This document shows positions 31,070-40,260 of a stretch of 64,000 nucleotides of DNA, piece after piece (within the stretch, counting starts at the first letter, position 1; each line of letters opens with the position of its first letter). The position numbers and the translations under genes were made by a program. Source of the stretch: a bacterium (GTDB taxonomy: Bacteria; Desulfobacterota; Binatia; Binatales; Binataceae). The stretch covers positions 116,536 through 180,535 of the forward strand of contig JADBKU010000009.1 of NCBI GenBank assembly GCA_014896235.1, read 5' to 3'. A model generated the notes under the pieces. It was not told the origin of the DNA and ran no database searches. It saw only the letters and a list, made by a program, of their open reading frames with translations.

Positions 31070-31420
31070 TCAGCCTTTGCGCTCCTCTGCCGCCGCGTTG
31101 ACCTGATCGGTCACGGCCATAGCCACGCACGCATGCGCGAAAGGCCCGCCGGCGCGCAGCGCCATCGCGACGAACGCGGCCTCCGCGATCTCCTCGTCGG
31201 TCGCGCCCTGCTTCTTCGCACGCTTCGTATGGTCCTCGATACACCACATGCACTGGGTGACGTGCGCCGCCGTCACCGCCATCAGTTCCTTGGTCCGCGC
31301 CGCGGCGCCGTCCTTGAACACGGCCTGGTCAAAATCCATGAAGCTCTTGAACAGGTCGGGCTTGAGCAGGCGCAGTTTGCGCAGGCTCTTGATCGTGTCG
31401 CGCGCGAACAGTTCGGCCAT
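31070..31420 (-). CDS. carboxymuconolactone decarboxylase/AhpD-like protein
   Basis: [18 protein letters not shown] motif. Confidence 0.85.
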   Translation of the reverse strand: MAELFARDTIKSLRKLRLLKPDLFKSFMDFDQAVFKDGAAARTKELMAVTAAHVTQCMWCIEDHTKRAKKQGATDEEIAEAAFVAMALRAGGPFAHACVAMAVTDQVNAAAEERKG

Positions 31421-31697
31421 CGCAGACCCTCCTTGGCCGGCCGCGTGCCGCGCCACAGCGTCCGGATGCCGTCGCGTCACGCTTTCGCCAACCGCCATCG
31501 CCGTGGCGCTTTGGCCAGCCCGATAAATATAGCAGACCGCGGCGCGACGGCCATCCGGAACCGCTCACCGCTCGATTCTGACCACGCCTACAGGCCGTAT
31601 CAAGGTTCGGCAGCAATGTCTCATTATGGGATATTCCGGTCTATTCTGGCCAGTTAGGCGCAAATCTACCATTGAATCCATACAGCATGGAATTGCG

Positions 31698-31757
31698 ATA
31701 AATCACAAAAAATTCGATGATTTATGACTTGTGTACATGTTATGTTAGTGCTAATAG
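31698..31757 (+). promoter_or_regulatory. promoter TTGTGT-N17-TAATAG preceded by inverted repeat ATAAATCA-N12-TGATTTAT
   Basis: IR at 31698-31705/31718-31725; -35 at 31729-31734; -10 at 31752-31757. Confidence 0.45.
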
Positions 31758-31866
31758 AGCTTTAGCGGTGCTTGAAGTCGTCAGACGTGTCCGAAGAGGC
31801 GGAGCCGCAACGCAGGGAGTTGGATCGGTTTTTGATATTGCAAATCGCTCGTTCAGGAAGGAGCGG

Positions 31867-32319
31867 ATGGCGATGGATCAGGCGAAACACGAAATGGACG
31901 CGACGGATTCGATCGGGTTTGCCGACATCATTCTTCCCAGTCAGTTCTACGGCGCGATGGGCGGGGGCGGTTTGTGCAGCGAACAACGCCTGATGCTCGC
32001 GGTGCTGGTCGACGCGATCAATATCCTGCAGGGATGGAACCGCACGGGGAGCGCGCGCAAGCGGCGGGCCTTTGCCGAAGCGGGACAATGGGTGGGGGCG
32101 CGTGGCACCTCTTATCCGTTTTCGTTCGACAGCGTCTGCGATGCCTTGGGAATCGATTCCGAAGTGTTGCGTGGCCGGCTTGGACCGCTGGCGATCGGTC
32201 ATGGCGGGATCGACCGGATGGGCGGACGGCTGCGCCTGAAGGAATCCAGCCGCGCGCAGCATATGACGGCGAATCGCGTCCGGCGGCGCAAACGCCACCG
32301 GATGGTCGCGGCGAGTTGA
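31867..32319 (+). CDS. conserved hypothetical protein
   Basis: Start MAMDQAKHEMDATDS; SEQRLMLAVLVDAINILQG and YPFSFDSVCDALGIDSEVLRGRL blocks. Confidence 0.6.
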   Translation: MAMDQAKHEMDATDSIGFADIILPSQFYGAMGGGGLCSEQRLMLAVLVDAINILQGWNRTGSARKRRAFAEAGQWVGARGTSYPFSFDSVCDALGIDSEVLRGRLGPLAIGHGGIDRMGGRLRLKESSRAQHMTANRVRRRKRHRMVAAS

Positions 32320-32418
32320 TGCGCTTGCGCGCCCGGCGCCAGCCGGGCGCGATTGACTGCTTCGCGCCGGCCTCCGTATGATCGCGATGGTCTGTTCCGG
32401 AGGCATCTTCCAGTGCGA

Positions 32419-32982
32419 ATGTTGTTACCGCCGATCGTGCGTCGCCGCGAGATGGATAAAGGTTTGGTGGAGTTCTTCCATAGCCATCGAAAAAGCGCGT
32501 TTCGGCGTGCGATAGCCGATTTTTGCGCATTTTATCATCTGCGCCGTCCTCGTATCGAATGGTACGAATACATAGATTGGGGTAAGACAGCCGGCCGGAC
32601 ATTCGAAGACGGCCGCATCCATCTGGTTCACCCTGAAAATTGGAAACGGGGCCGCGTCTATAATTCCGAGCGGATGTGGGTGCAAGCCGTCTATCACGAA
32701 TTGGCACACTATCTTTTCTGGACCGACGCCGAGCGCAAAGCTGAGGCGTTTACGCGGCGGATGGTGCGGGGTTTGCGCCGTCCGGCGCGGCGGACGGCCA
32801 AGCCCGCGGCCGCGCAAAGAACCACACGCATCGCGGGTGGCCGTCGGACCGCCACGGCGGCCCGTATCCGCACCGCCGGCGCCCGCCGCGCCGGACGCGA
32901 ACGAATTGCGCCGACGCGCGCCGCCAGAGCGCGCGCGGGTGCGCGTATCACTCCGCGCGCCGCCCGGCGCGCCGTGCGCTAG
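32419..32982 (+). CDS. HExxH (HELAH) putative metallopeptidase-like protein with Arg/Ala/Thr-rich basic tail
   Basis: VQAVYHELAHYLFW, then about 70 aa low-complexity R/A/T/G tail in the same frame. Confidence 0.65.
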   Translation: MLLPPIVRRREMDKGLVEFFHSHRKSAFRRAIADFCAFYHLRRPRIEWYEYIDWGKTAGRTFEDGRIHLVHPENWKRGRVYNSERMWVQAVYHELAHYLFWTDAERKAEAFTRRMVRGLRRPARRTAKPAAAQRTTRIAGGRRTATAARIRTAGARRAGRERIAPTRAARARAGARITPRAARRAVR

Positions 32983-33009
32983 GCAGCGGTGCGCGCTGGA
33001 TTATCGGCG

Positions 33010-33558
33010 ATGTCGCAAAAGCCGACCGTGGAAAATCGCTGGTGGGTCGAAACCAGCTTCAAAAAGCCGCGCCAGGCGCGCGCCGAAACCGAACTTCCGC
33101 AGTTGCCGATCGCGATGAGTTTTTACGCCGTCGCCAAGGATTACGATCAGGATCGCGCGAAGGACGACCTCACCGACAACAATCTCCGGATCGCGCGCGC
33201 CGCCAATCCGCCGACCGGCGATTGGGCCTACGTGCCGATGACCGAAGAACATTTTCCGCCCCGGATGATCAAGCGGATCAAAGAGGAGTTTCGCATCCCG
33301 CGCGAGGCGCGCGGCGTGATCCTCGACCATGGCCGGCTCTTGCGCCTGCTGATTTGCGGCCCGCAGCTAGAGGATTGGATGATCGATGTAACGCTCAGCG
33401 ACGAACCGTCGGTCGACGTTTACGTCTGGAGCGTGATGCATCGCGAACGGCTGTTCCGGCGCGCCGAAGACGCGCTCAAGCAGGCGCGGCGATGGGCGAT
33501 CAATCTGCTGCGGAACCCGCCGCCGCGCGACGAACCGTTTCGCGGCGCGCTGCTCTAG
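33010..33558 (+). CDS. hypothetical protein
   Basis: MSQKPTVENRWWVETSFKKPRQ...; intact ORF, no family recognised. Confidence 0.55.
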   Translation: MSQKPTVENRWWVETSFKKPRQARAETELPQLPIAMSFYAVAKDYDQDRAKDDLTDNNLRIARAANPPTGDWAYVPMTEEHFPPRMIKRIKEEFRIPREARGVILDHGRLLRLLICGPQLEDWMIDVTLSDEPSVDVYVWSVMHRERLFRRAEDALKQARRWAINLLRNPPPRDEPFRGALL

Positions 33559-33603
33559 CGCAGGTCAAAATATTCCGCGGCCGGGAGCGGAGTATCGACA
33601 ATT

Positions 33604-34029
33604 TCACGACGGCCGTATAGTCAGGACCGGACGTGGCGATTCGCGGATGACTCGTTCGGCGACGCTACCCAGCACCAGACGTTTGAGACCCTTGCGCCCG
33701 TGCGTGGCCATCACCACTACGTCGATCTCCTGACCGGCGGCGGCGTTCAGAATTTCCATCGCCGGATCGCCCGAAGCGACGGTGACGTCGTAGGGCGCGC
33801 GCTCCTTGATCCGTTCGGCCGCGACGCGCTCGAGTTGCTGGCGCGCTTCGTGTTCCGGTGGACTGAATTGTTCCAGCGGCACCGGCTCGCCGAACGATTC
33901 GCGCGGCGTCGGCACCACGTAAAGCAGATGCAGCTTGCCATGGTTGGCGCGGGCGAGATCGACCGCGGCGTCGAGCACGCTGAGCGATATCGGATCAAAA
34001 TTGACCGGACACAAAATATTCTGGAACAT
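33604..34029 (-). CDS. universal stress protein UspA family
   Basis: ILCPVNFDPIS; VVMATHGRKGLKRLVLGSVAERVIRESPRPVL. Confidence 0.92.
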   Translation of the reverse strand: MFQNILCPVNFDPISLSVLDAAVDLARANHGKLHLLYVVPTPRESFGEPVPLEQFSPPEHEARQQLERVAAERIKERAPYDVTVASGDPAMEILNAAAGQEIDVVVMATHGRKGLKRLVLGSVAERVIRESPRPVLTIRPS

Positions 34030-34257
34030 CGTTGTCTACCGCGATAATGATCGCGCCTCTATGCATCAACATCGCCGCCGCCGCGCGAAAATGGAAGCAA
34101 AAACGGTCCACGCTCCGGCCCGATCCGCTTTTGGGCAAAGCGTTTGGCCGGTAACTTCAGTCGCCGCGCCGCCGCCGGGCGGCCGCGGCTGGACGGCGTG
34201 TCGCGAACGGTTACGGCGGTTCGTTTGAAGCGGCGATTTTCACAGCGCGGGCTGGCG

Positions 34258-34647
34258 ATGGCCGCATCGTTGATCGCAATCGTCGCGTTTTCGTCTCCCG
34301 CGAAAAGCGCGGATTCCGTCGCGGCCCTTTACCGACAGCATTGCGCGCGATGTCACGGCGTGGATGGGGCCACGGATGGGGCGGCAGATGACGGTTACGT
34401 TAACAACAGCGCCTTGCCATCGCATAGTCTGCGTGATTGCTCCTGGATGAGCCTGATGTCGGACGCGACGCTGTTCCTTGCGATTAAAAGCGGCGGCGGC
34501 GCGGTCGGCATCCGATCGTCGATGCCGGCGTTCGGCGACCGCCTCACAAACGACGAAATCGCCGGATTGGTGAGCTATATCCGCGGATTTTGCGCGCTAT
34601 CCAACCGACAATCCGACTCCGGCATGGACGCCTCCATGCGCCGCTGA
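34258..34647 (+). CDS. c-type cytochrome (monoheme)
   Basis: Signal peptide then CARCHG heme motif; IRSSMPAFGDRLTNDEIAGLVSYIR. Confidence 0.8.
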   Translation: MAASLIAIVAFSSPAKSADSVAALYRQHCARCHGVDGATDGAADDGYVNNSALPSHSLRDCSWMSLMSDATLFLAIKSGGGAVGIRSSMPAFGDRLTNDEIAGLVSYIRGFCALSNRQSDSGMDASMRR

Positions 34648-34687
34648 GCGACGTTCGGGCGGTTTCTGTCAGCTCGATGCCGATTAC

Positions 34688-34864
34688 GGTCAAGCTTAAA
34701 CTTTGGATGCCGGTCCAGCTTAATCTGAATCAACTTGAAACAATTATGAGCCAAGATCGTCGATATTCTTAGAACGCTGCAAAAGGTCTTCAGGCCAGTT
34801 GAAGATGATGCTGGTTCCGCTTTCATGGAATTGCGGCACAAAACATGGTCAAAGCTTGAATTTG
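34688..34864 (+). repeat. three head-to-tail copies of a GGTCmA(A)GCTTrA motif
   Basis: 34688 GGTCAAGCTTAAACTTTG; 34712 GGTCCAGCTTAATCTGA; 34847 GGTCAAAGCTTGAATTTG. Confidence 0.55.
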
Positions 34865-34884
34865 CGACATGGACAGTCTATAAA
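34856..34884 (+). promoter_or_regulatory. predicted sigma-70 promoter TTGAAT-N17-TATAAA
   Basis: -35 at 34856-34861, -10 at 34879-34884; overlaps third repeat copy. Confidence 0.5.
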
Positions 34885-35063
34885 GGTCGCATAACGATTG
34901 ATTCAGAAGTATCGGAGAAAGACGCTAGGATGCCGCTGTAATTCGCGGCTTGTGGATAGAAACGGGCGAAAAGAGGCGAGATTTCTGGCAATTTGCATAA
35001 CGTCAACGATAAAATTAGATTTGGTTAATTCTTTTTCTACAAGGCCGAGAATAAGGAGATATC

Positions 35064-35315
35064 GTGGAAGAAAATCGGACAAAGAAACACGGGGCTCACG
35101 ATTTGCCGCCAAAGGTTCTTACAGTTCGCGAATTGTCGGAGTACCTTCGGGTTCATCCGACGACCGTTTATCGGTTGCTTCGCGCGCGGCAACTGCCGGG
35201 ATTTCGGGTCGGCAGCGAATGGCGCTTCAGCATCGATATGATCGAGCGTTGGCGTTCCGAGGAAGAGCAGTCCTCGATCGAGATTAAGGCGCGGCGCGGC
35301 AAGCGAGCCGGTTGA
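35064..35315 (+). CDS. excisionase/BldC-like helix-turn-helix DNA-binding protein
   Basis: GTG start with aaggag RBS; VLTVRELSEYLRVHPTTVYRLLRARQLPGFRVGSEWRF. Confidence 0.85.
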   Translation: MEENRTKKHGAHDLPPKVLTVRELSEYLRVHPTTVYRLLRARQLPGFRVGSEWRFSIDMIERWRSEEEQSSIEIKARRGKRAG

Positions 35316-35586
35316 TCGCACAACCGTCGGCGGATTTCTGCGATCGAACCGCGCCAAAACGGCGATGCCTGCGTGGCGGAGCGATCGAGAATCCGAAGGA
35401 TTGAAATGCCCGCTCGTTTAGCGTTGATCTGATAGTCCGCCAAGCGCGTCGTCGGCGCGGCTTATCGAGTTTTATCCAATCGTCTTGGCGATTCGCCGTA
35501 TCGCCAGAAATCGTTGAACGCAATCGCAAAGATTCGCGCCGCCGCATATTAGCGACCGGAACTTTTTCGAGTTGCCGGCTGATAAT

Positions 35587-37218
35587 ATGTTGATCAAGAC
35601 TGACGGCGCGATGATCTCCTCACCTGAAGCCGAACGTTTCCGCACCCTCTACGAGCTGGGCTGCGCTTTTTCCGCAAAGACCGAACTCGCCGAGCTGATT
35701 CCATACGTCATCGAAAAATGCCGCGAAACGCTGAACGCCGAAGCTGCTTCGGTGCTGCTGCTCGATCGCGACCGCGGTGAATTGTATTTCCCGTACGTCG
35801 CCGACTTGAATGAAACGGTGGCGAACGCGCTGCGCAACTTGCGTTTGCCCGCCGATAAAGGGATCGCCGGCGCGGCGCTGAGCGACAACCAAACCATCGT
35901 TGTGAATGACGCTCAGAATGACCCGCGTCTGTACCGCGCGATCGATCGCCAGACCGGAGCCGTGACGCGCAATCTCATCGCCACGCCGCTGCAAGGCCGC
36001 AACGGCGCAATCGGCGTGCTGGAAGTGCTCAACCGGCGCAGCGGCGCGTTCGATAGCAGCGATGTCGCGTTTCTCGAAGCGGTTTCCGAAAGCATCGCAA
36101 TCGCGATCGAAAATGCCAGCCTGTACGCGCAGCTTCGCGATTCCGAGGCGATCCTGCGCACTCAGGTCGGCGCGTTGCGGCGCGATCTGGCCAAGAACAA
36201 TCTCTTCACGGAAATCATCGGTTCAAGCCCGCCGATGCTCGAAGTTTTCCAACTCATGGAAGCGGCGGCCGCGTCGTCGATCGCGGTGATGATTCAGGGC
36301 GATACCGGAACCGGCAAAGAACTGGTCGCTCGCGGAATCCATCGCGCGAGCGCGCGCTGCGAAGCGCCGTTCGTCGCGGTAAATTGTGCGGCGATGCCGG
36401 AGACGCTGCTCGAAAGCGAATTGTTCGGCCATCGCAAAGGGGCCTTTACCGGCGCGATCCGGGACAACCCGGGCGTCTTCCGGGCCGCATCGGGCGGTGT
36501 GGTTTTTCTCGATGAAGTAACAGAGATGCCGCTTCGGATGCAGGCCAAGCTGTTGCGGGTCCTCGAACAGGAGGAAGTGATTCCGGTCGGCGAAACCTTT
36601 CCGGTGCGCGTTGACGTGCGAATCATCTCGGCCACCAATCGCGATTTGAAGGCCGAGGTCGCAGCCAACGCGTTTCGCGAGGATCTGTATTACCGGCTCG
36701 CGGCCTTCCCGATCGAACTGCCGCGGCTGCGCGACCGGCGCGAAGATATCGAGTCGCTGGCGAGCCGTTTCCTGGCTGTCTCCGCCGAGCGCCATCACAA
36801 GCGCGTGCTCGGTTTCGATCCTGCCGTGCTCGCAATCTTTGCGAACTATGATTGGCCGGGAAATGTGCGGCAGTTGCGCAATGAAATCGACCGAGCGGTC
36901 GCGATGGCGCGCGACGGCGACATCATTGGGGTCTCGCAGCTCTCTCCGGATCTGCGCGCCGCCGCAAACCGCCCCACGGCAATCAAAGCTGGCGCCGCGC
37001 CGGCGTCCGCGGCAATCACGGCCGCAGCCTCCGCCGACGCCGTTACGGGGCGCGACGGCCGCGTGCGGTCGCTGCGCGAAGCGCGCGCGGAGTTCGAGGC
37101 CGCTTTTATCAACGAAGCCCTCGCGCGCCATCATGGCAACGTCTCGCGCGCGGCGCAGGCGCTGGGAATCTCGCGCCCGGCGCTGCAGGAAAAGATAAAA
37201 ACCTATCACCTCCGATAA
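35587..37218 (+). CDS. GAF-domain sigma-54-dependent Fis-family transcriptional activator
   Basis: GAF region; [21 protein letters not shown], Fis-type C-terminal HTH. Confidence 0.92.
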   Translation: MLIKTDGAMISSPEAERFRTLYELGCAFSAKTELAELIPYVIEKCRETLNAEAASVLLLDRDRGELYFPYVADLNETVANALRNLRLPADKGIAGAALSDNQTIVVNDAQNDPRLYRAIDRQTGAVTRNLIATPLQGRNGAIGVLEVLNRRSGAFDSSDVAFLEAVSESIAIAIENASLYAQLRDSEAILRTQVGALRRDLAKNNLFTEIIGSSPPMLEVFQLMEAAAASSIAVMIQGDTGTGKELVARGIHRASARCEAPFVAVNCAAMPETLLESELFGHRKGAFTGAIRDNPGVFRAASGGVVFLDEVTEMPLRMQAKLLRVLEQEEVIPVGETFPVRVDVRIISATNRDLKAEVAANAFREDLYYRLAAFPIELPRLRDRREDIESLASRFLAVSAERHHKRVLGFDPAVLAIFANYDWPGNVRQLRNEIDRAVAMARDGDIIGVSQLSPDLRAAANRPTAIKAGAAPASAAITAAASADAVTGRDGRVRSLREARAEFEAAFINEALARHHGNVSRAAQALGISRPALQEKIKTYHLR

Positions 37219-37393
37219 GTTTTCCGGCAGCGGCCGGAAAGATAACTTTACGCCCGCGCGGAGGACGCCAGATGATTGGCGCCAGCGGGTCTATACAATC
37301 CAATAAATTCAACCCTTTATAGATATCCCAGTCGATCTGGCGGCTGGCATCCGAATTGCTCCATTTGGCTTTCGAGCAGTGGGGAGAATATCA

Positions 37394-37702
37394 ATGGCAA
37401 TTCGGCGCGTCAGAATCGAACATCGGGGACCAGCACATGCGACCGGTCGGCTATTTCGCTCGCCTCGGCGCCAGACCACGGACGTAGGCAGCGCGATTTT
37501 GCGCATAGCTCGATTGCGCTATCAGATTTTCCGCGAGCGATTTGGCCGCGACCCCGGACCCGACGATCCTTTGTTTTTTGACGTGTCTCAGGGCCGTCCA
37601 GTGATCGCGAATGAGACTGAAATGTTTCGACAGGTTTCGGACGCGGCCTTTGCGACCCGCGCCGATTTTCTTTCCGTCGTCAAATTTTTGGGGCTTGGAT
37701 GA
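37394..37702 (+). CDS. hypothetical protein
   Basis: MAIRRVRIEHRGPAHATGRLFRSPRRQTTDVGSAIL... intact short ORF. Confidence 0.45.
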   Translation: MAIRRVRIEHRGPAHATGRLFRSPRRQTTDVGSAILRIARLRYQIFRERFGRDPGPDDPLFFDVSQGRPVIANETEMFRQVSDAAFATRADFLSVVKFLGLG

Positions 37703-37758
37703 GCGTCAGAGCGGCTGGGACGGGGCAAGAGGGGGGGCTCTGACGCACCGCCCCAGCC
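37703..37758. other. interleaved inverted repeats and G-rich run (candidate structured RNA/DNA element)
   Basis: GCGTCAGAGC (37703-37712)/GCTCTGACGC (37737-37746); GGCTGGGACGG (37713-37723)/CCGCCCCAGCC (37748-37758). Confidence 0.5.
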
Positions 37759-38124
37759 ACAGGGGATGAACGCCACTTCCCGGAAGCGGCGCAGCCCGCA
37801 TCCTTAACCATCACGGACCTGATCTAAAGAATCAGCAAACGCCGGCCGACACGCCGATGACGGAATTACCCTGCCAGGTTCGTCGCGGCTGCCGGCCGGC
37901 GCCGTTTCAGCCAATCGCCTGTATCGAAATGGTCGGTGATGGACGCGCTTGTCGGCAATCCGTCTGATCGCCTATGAAAGGGAGGCGCGGCGCGTGCGCG
38001 ACCGGTTGGTCCGAGTTCCAAAACGCGGCCGCCCCGGCAGGGGACCGCATCGGGACATCGACAAGCCGCGCCAAGCCATTCGCTGACGCGCGCAAATTAT
38101 CTATCACGCGGAGGAATTTAGAAT

Positions 38125-38889
38125 ATGGCCGGCATACTCGACGGCAAAGTGGCGATCATCACCGGCGCCGCATCCGGAATCGGACGCGCGACTTCGCTCA
38201 TTTTCGCGCGCGAAGGCGCGAAGCTGCTGCTCGCCGATCTGCAGGAAGAGGGCGGCGCCGAAACGCTCAAAATGGTCAAGGCGGCCGGCGGCGACGCGAT
38301 CTTTTTCAAAGTGGACGTCTCGAAAGCGGCGGAGACCGAAGCGATGGTCGCCAAGGCGGTCGCGACCTACGGCAAACTCGATTGCGCGTTCAACAACGCC
38401 GGCATCGACGGCAAGGGCGGCCGCGTGCACGAGTGCACGGAAGAGAACTGGAACCGCGTGATGTCGATCAATCTGACCGGCGTATGGCTCTGCATGAAGG
38501 CTGAGATCACGCAGATGCTGAAGCAGGGCAAGGGCGGCGCGATCGTCAACACCTCGTCCGACGCGGGGCTGATCGGCGTCGCCGGATTGCCGGCCTACGT
38601 CGCGGCCAAGCATGGCGTCGCGGGACTGACCAAGGCCGCCGCGATCGAATACGGGCGGCACAATATCCGCGTCAATGCGGTCTGTCCGGGACCGATCCGC
38701 ACGCCGATGCTCGGCCGGCTGCTCAACGCGCGTCCCGAGGCCGAATCCAAAATGGCGCGGTCGGAACCGCTCAAGCGGCTCGGCGAACCTTCGGAGATCG
38801 GCGAAGCGGTGGCGTGGCTCTGCTCGGACCGCGCCTCGTACGTGCACGGATTGCCGATGCCAGTGGATGGCGGCTACATGGCGCAGTAA
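38125..38889 (+). CDS. SDR family oxidoreductase
   Basis: TGAASGIG, NNAG, YVAAK motifs. Confidence 0.92.
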   Translation: MAGILDGKVAIITGAASGIGRATSLIFAREGAKLLLADLQEEGGAETLKMVKAAGGDAIFFKVDVSKAAETEAMVAKAVATYGKLDCAFNNAGIDGKGGRVHECTEENWNRVMSINLTGVWLCMKAEITQMLKQGKGGAIVNTSSDAGLIGVAGLPAYVAAKHGVAGLTKAAAIEYGRHNIRVNAVCPGPIRTPMLGRLLNARPEAESKMARSEPLKRLGEPSEIGEAVAWLCSDRASYVHGLPMPVDGGYMAQ

Positions 38890-38921
38890 TCGCCAACCGC
38901 AAGCGGGCTCCAGCGAAAATG

Positions 38922-38957
38922 AACGGGGCGGCGAGCTTGGATGGTCGCCGCCCCGTT
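38922..38957. terminator. bidirectional terminator between convergent genes
   Basis: AACGGGGCGGCGA-N10-TCGCCGCCCCGTT followed by TTCG; A/T-rich both sides. Confidence 0.7.
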
Positions 38958-38985
38958 TTCGTTCGGTCAAAACGATTCGTGCGAA

Positions 38986-40113
38986 TCAGCCGAGCAGGGA
39001 TTTTGCCACCGTCTCGCGATGCACGGGGGCGTTGCCCAAATTCGCCTCTCCGGCCAGCGCGCGGCGATGGTACAGGTGCATGTCGTGCTCCCAGGTAAAG
39101 CCGATGCCGCCGTGGACCTGGATCGCCTCGGAGGTGACGTTTTTCGCCATGTCGGAGGCGTACGCCTTGGCCATCGGCACGGCCGACGCCGCCTCGGCGA
39201 CGCGTTCGTCCACCGTCCAGCAGGCGTAATAGGTCAGCGAGCGGGCGTTCTCGACCGCGACCATCATATCGACGCACTTGTGCTTGACGGCCTGAAAGGA
39301 GCCGATCGGCTTGCCGAACTGGACGCGGGTTTTGGCGTATTCCACCGCGATATCGAGCGCCTTCTGCGCCGTTCCCACCATCTCGGCCGAAAGGCCCGCC
39401 GTCGCGATATCGAGCGTGCGGCGCAGAATCGGCCATCCGCCGTCGGCGGCGCCGATAACCTCGCTGGCGGCGACGTTGTCGAATTTGACGTGGCACATCC
39501 GCCGCGTCATATCGACGGTCTTGAGCTGCGTAACCGTGACGCCTTTTTCCTTCGCCGGCACGCAAAGCAGTGTGATTCCGTCTTCGCCCGCGCCGCTGGT
39601 GCGCGCGGCGACGATAATCGCGTCGGCGACGTGCGCGTCGGGCACGAAGAATTTTTCGCCCGTAATCGTATAGCCTGAGCCCTTCTTCGCCGCCTTGACC
39701 TCGATTCCGGCGGCGTCGAAGCGGCCCGAGGCTTCCGCGATCGCGACCGTGGCGATAAATTTGCCCGCCGCGATCTTCGGCAGCAGGTCTTTTTTCTGCG
39801 CCTCCGATCCGCCTTCGATAATCGCCGGCCCGCCGAGCATCGTCGCGGCGAAGAACGGTCCCGGAATGATCGCCTTGCCGGCCTCTTCCGCGATTACGGT
39901 GAGATCGAGAAACGAACCGCCCTGCCCGCCGTAATTCTCGGGAATAATCAACCCAGGCCATCCGAGTCCCACCAACTTGTCCCAGAAAGCGGCGTCATGG
40001 GCGGTGTCATGCGCCATCATCTGGCGCACGAACTTGGTGGAACAGTTGTCGGCCAGGAACCGCTTGGCGGCGTCCCGCAGCATCTCCTGCTCTTCTGAAA
40101 ACCCGAAGTCCAA
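38986..40113 (-). CDS. acyl-CoA dehydrogenase
   Basis: DFGFSEEQEMLRD, QVHGGIGFTWEHDMHLYHRRA; TTG start preceded by GGAG. Confidence 0.92.
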   Translation of the reverse strand: MDFGFSEEQEMLRDAAKRFLADNCSTKFVRQMMAHDTAHDAAFWDKLVGLGWPGLIIPENYGGQGGSFLDLTVIAEEAGKAIIPGPFFAATMLGGPAIIEGGSEAQKKDLLPKIAAGKFIATVAIAEASGRFDAAGIEVKAAKKGSGYTITGEKFFVPDAHVADAIIVAARTSGAGEDGITLLCVPAKEKGVTVTQLKTVDMTRRMCHVKFDNVAASEVIGAADGGWPILRRTLDIATAGLSAEMVGTAQKALDIAVEYAKTRVQFGKPIGSFQAVKHKCVDMMVAVENARSLTYYACWTVDERVAEAASAVPMAKAYASDMAKNVTSEAIQVHGGIGFTWEHDMHLYHRRALAGEANLGNAPVHRETVAKSLLG

Positions 40114-40260
40114 GGCGATCTCCTTCTTGGCCCGGAGCGCACTGGCGTCCGGCCGCGTCAGCGCTGAGTTTTTCTCGAATTGGGGTAGCATTATCGTGCG
40201 CGGCGTCGCAAGCGAAAATTCAGCGGCGCGGCGCGCGCCGGACGCGAAAGGAGTCTCTCG

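Noticed and set aside
34575-34841. 88-aa minus-strand ORF over the direct-repeat region
   Set aside because: No RBS, composition explained by the repeats, and overlaps the end of the cytochrome gene.
37768-37796. SRP RNA-like CGGAAG...GCAGCC string
   Set aside because: The conserved GGAAGCA/AGCAGCC apical loop is not reproduced; similarity is short and likely chance.
37817-37845. TPP-riboswitch-like ACCTGATC...AGC string
   Set aside because: The required CTGAGA element is missing and the downstream gene is an SDR, not thiamine related.
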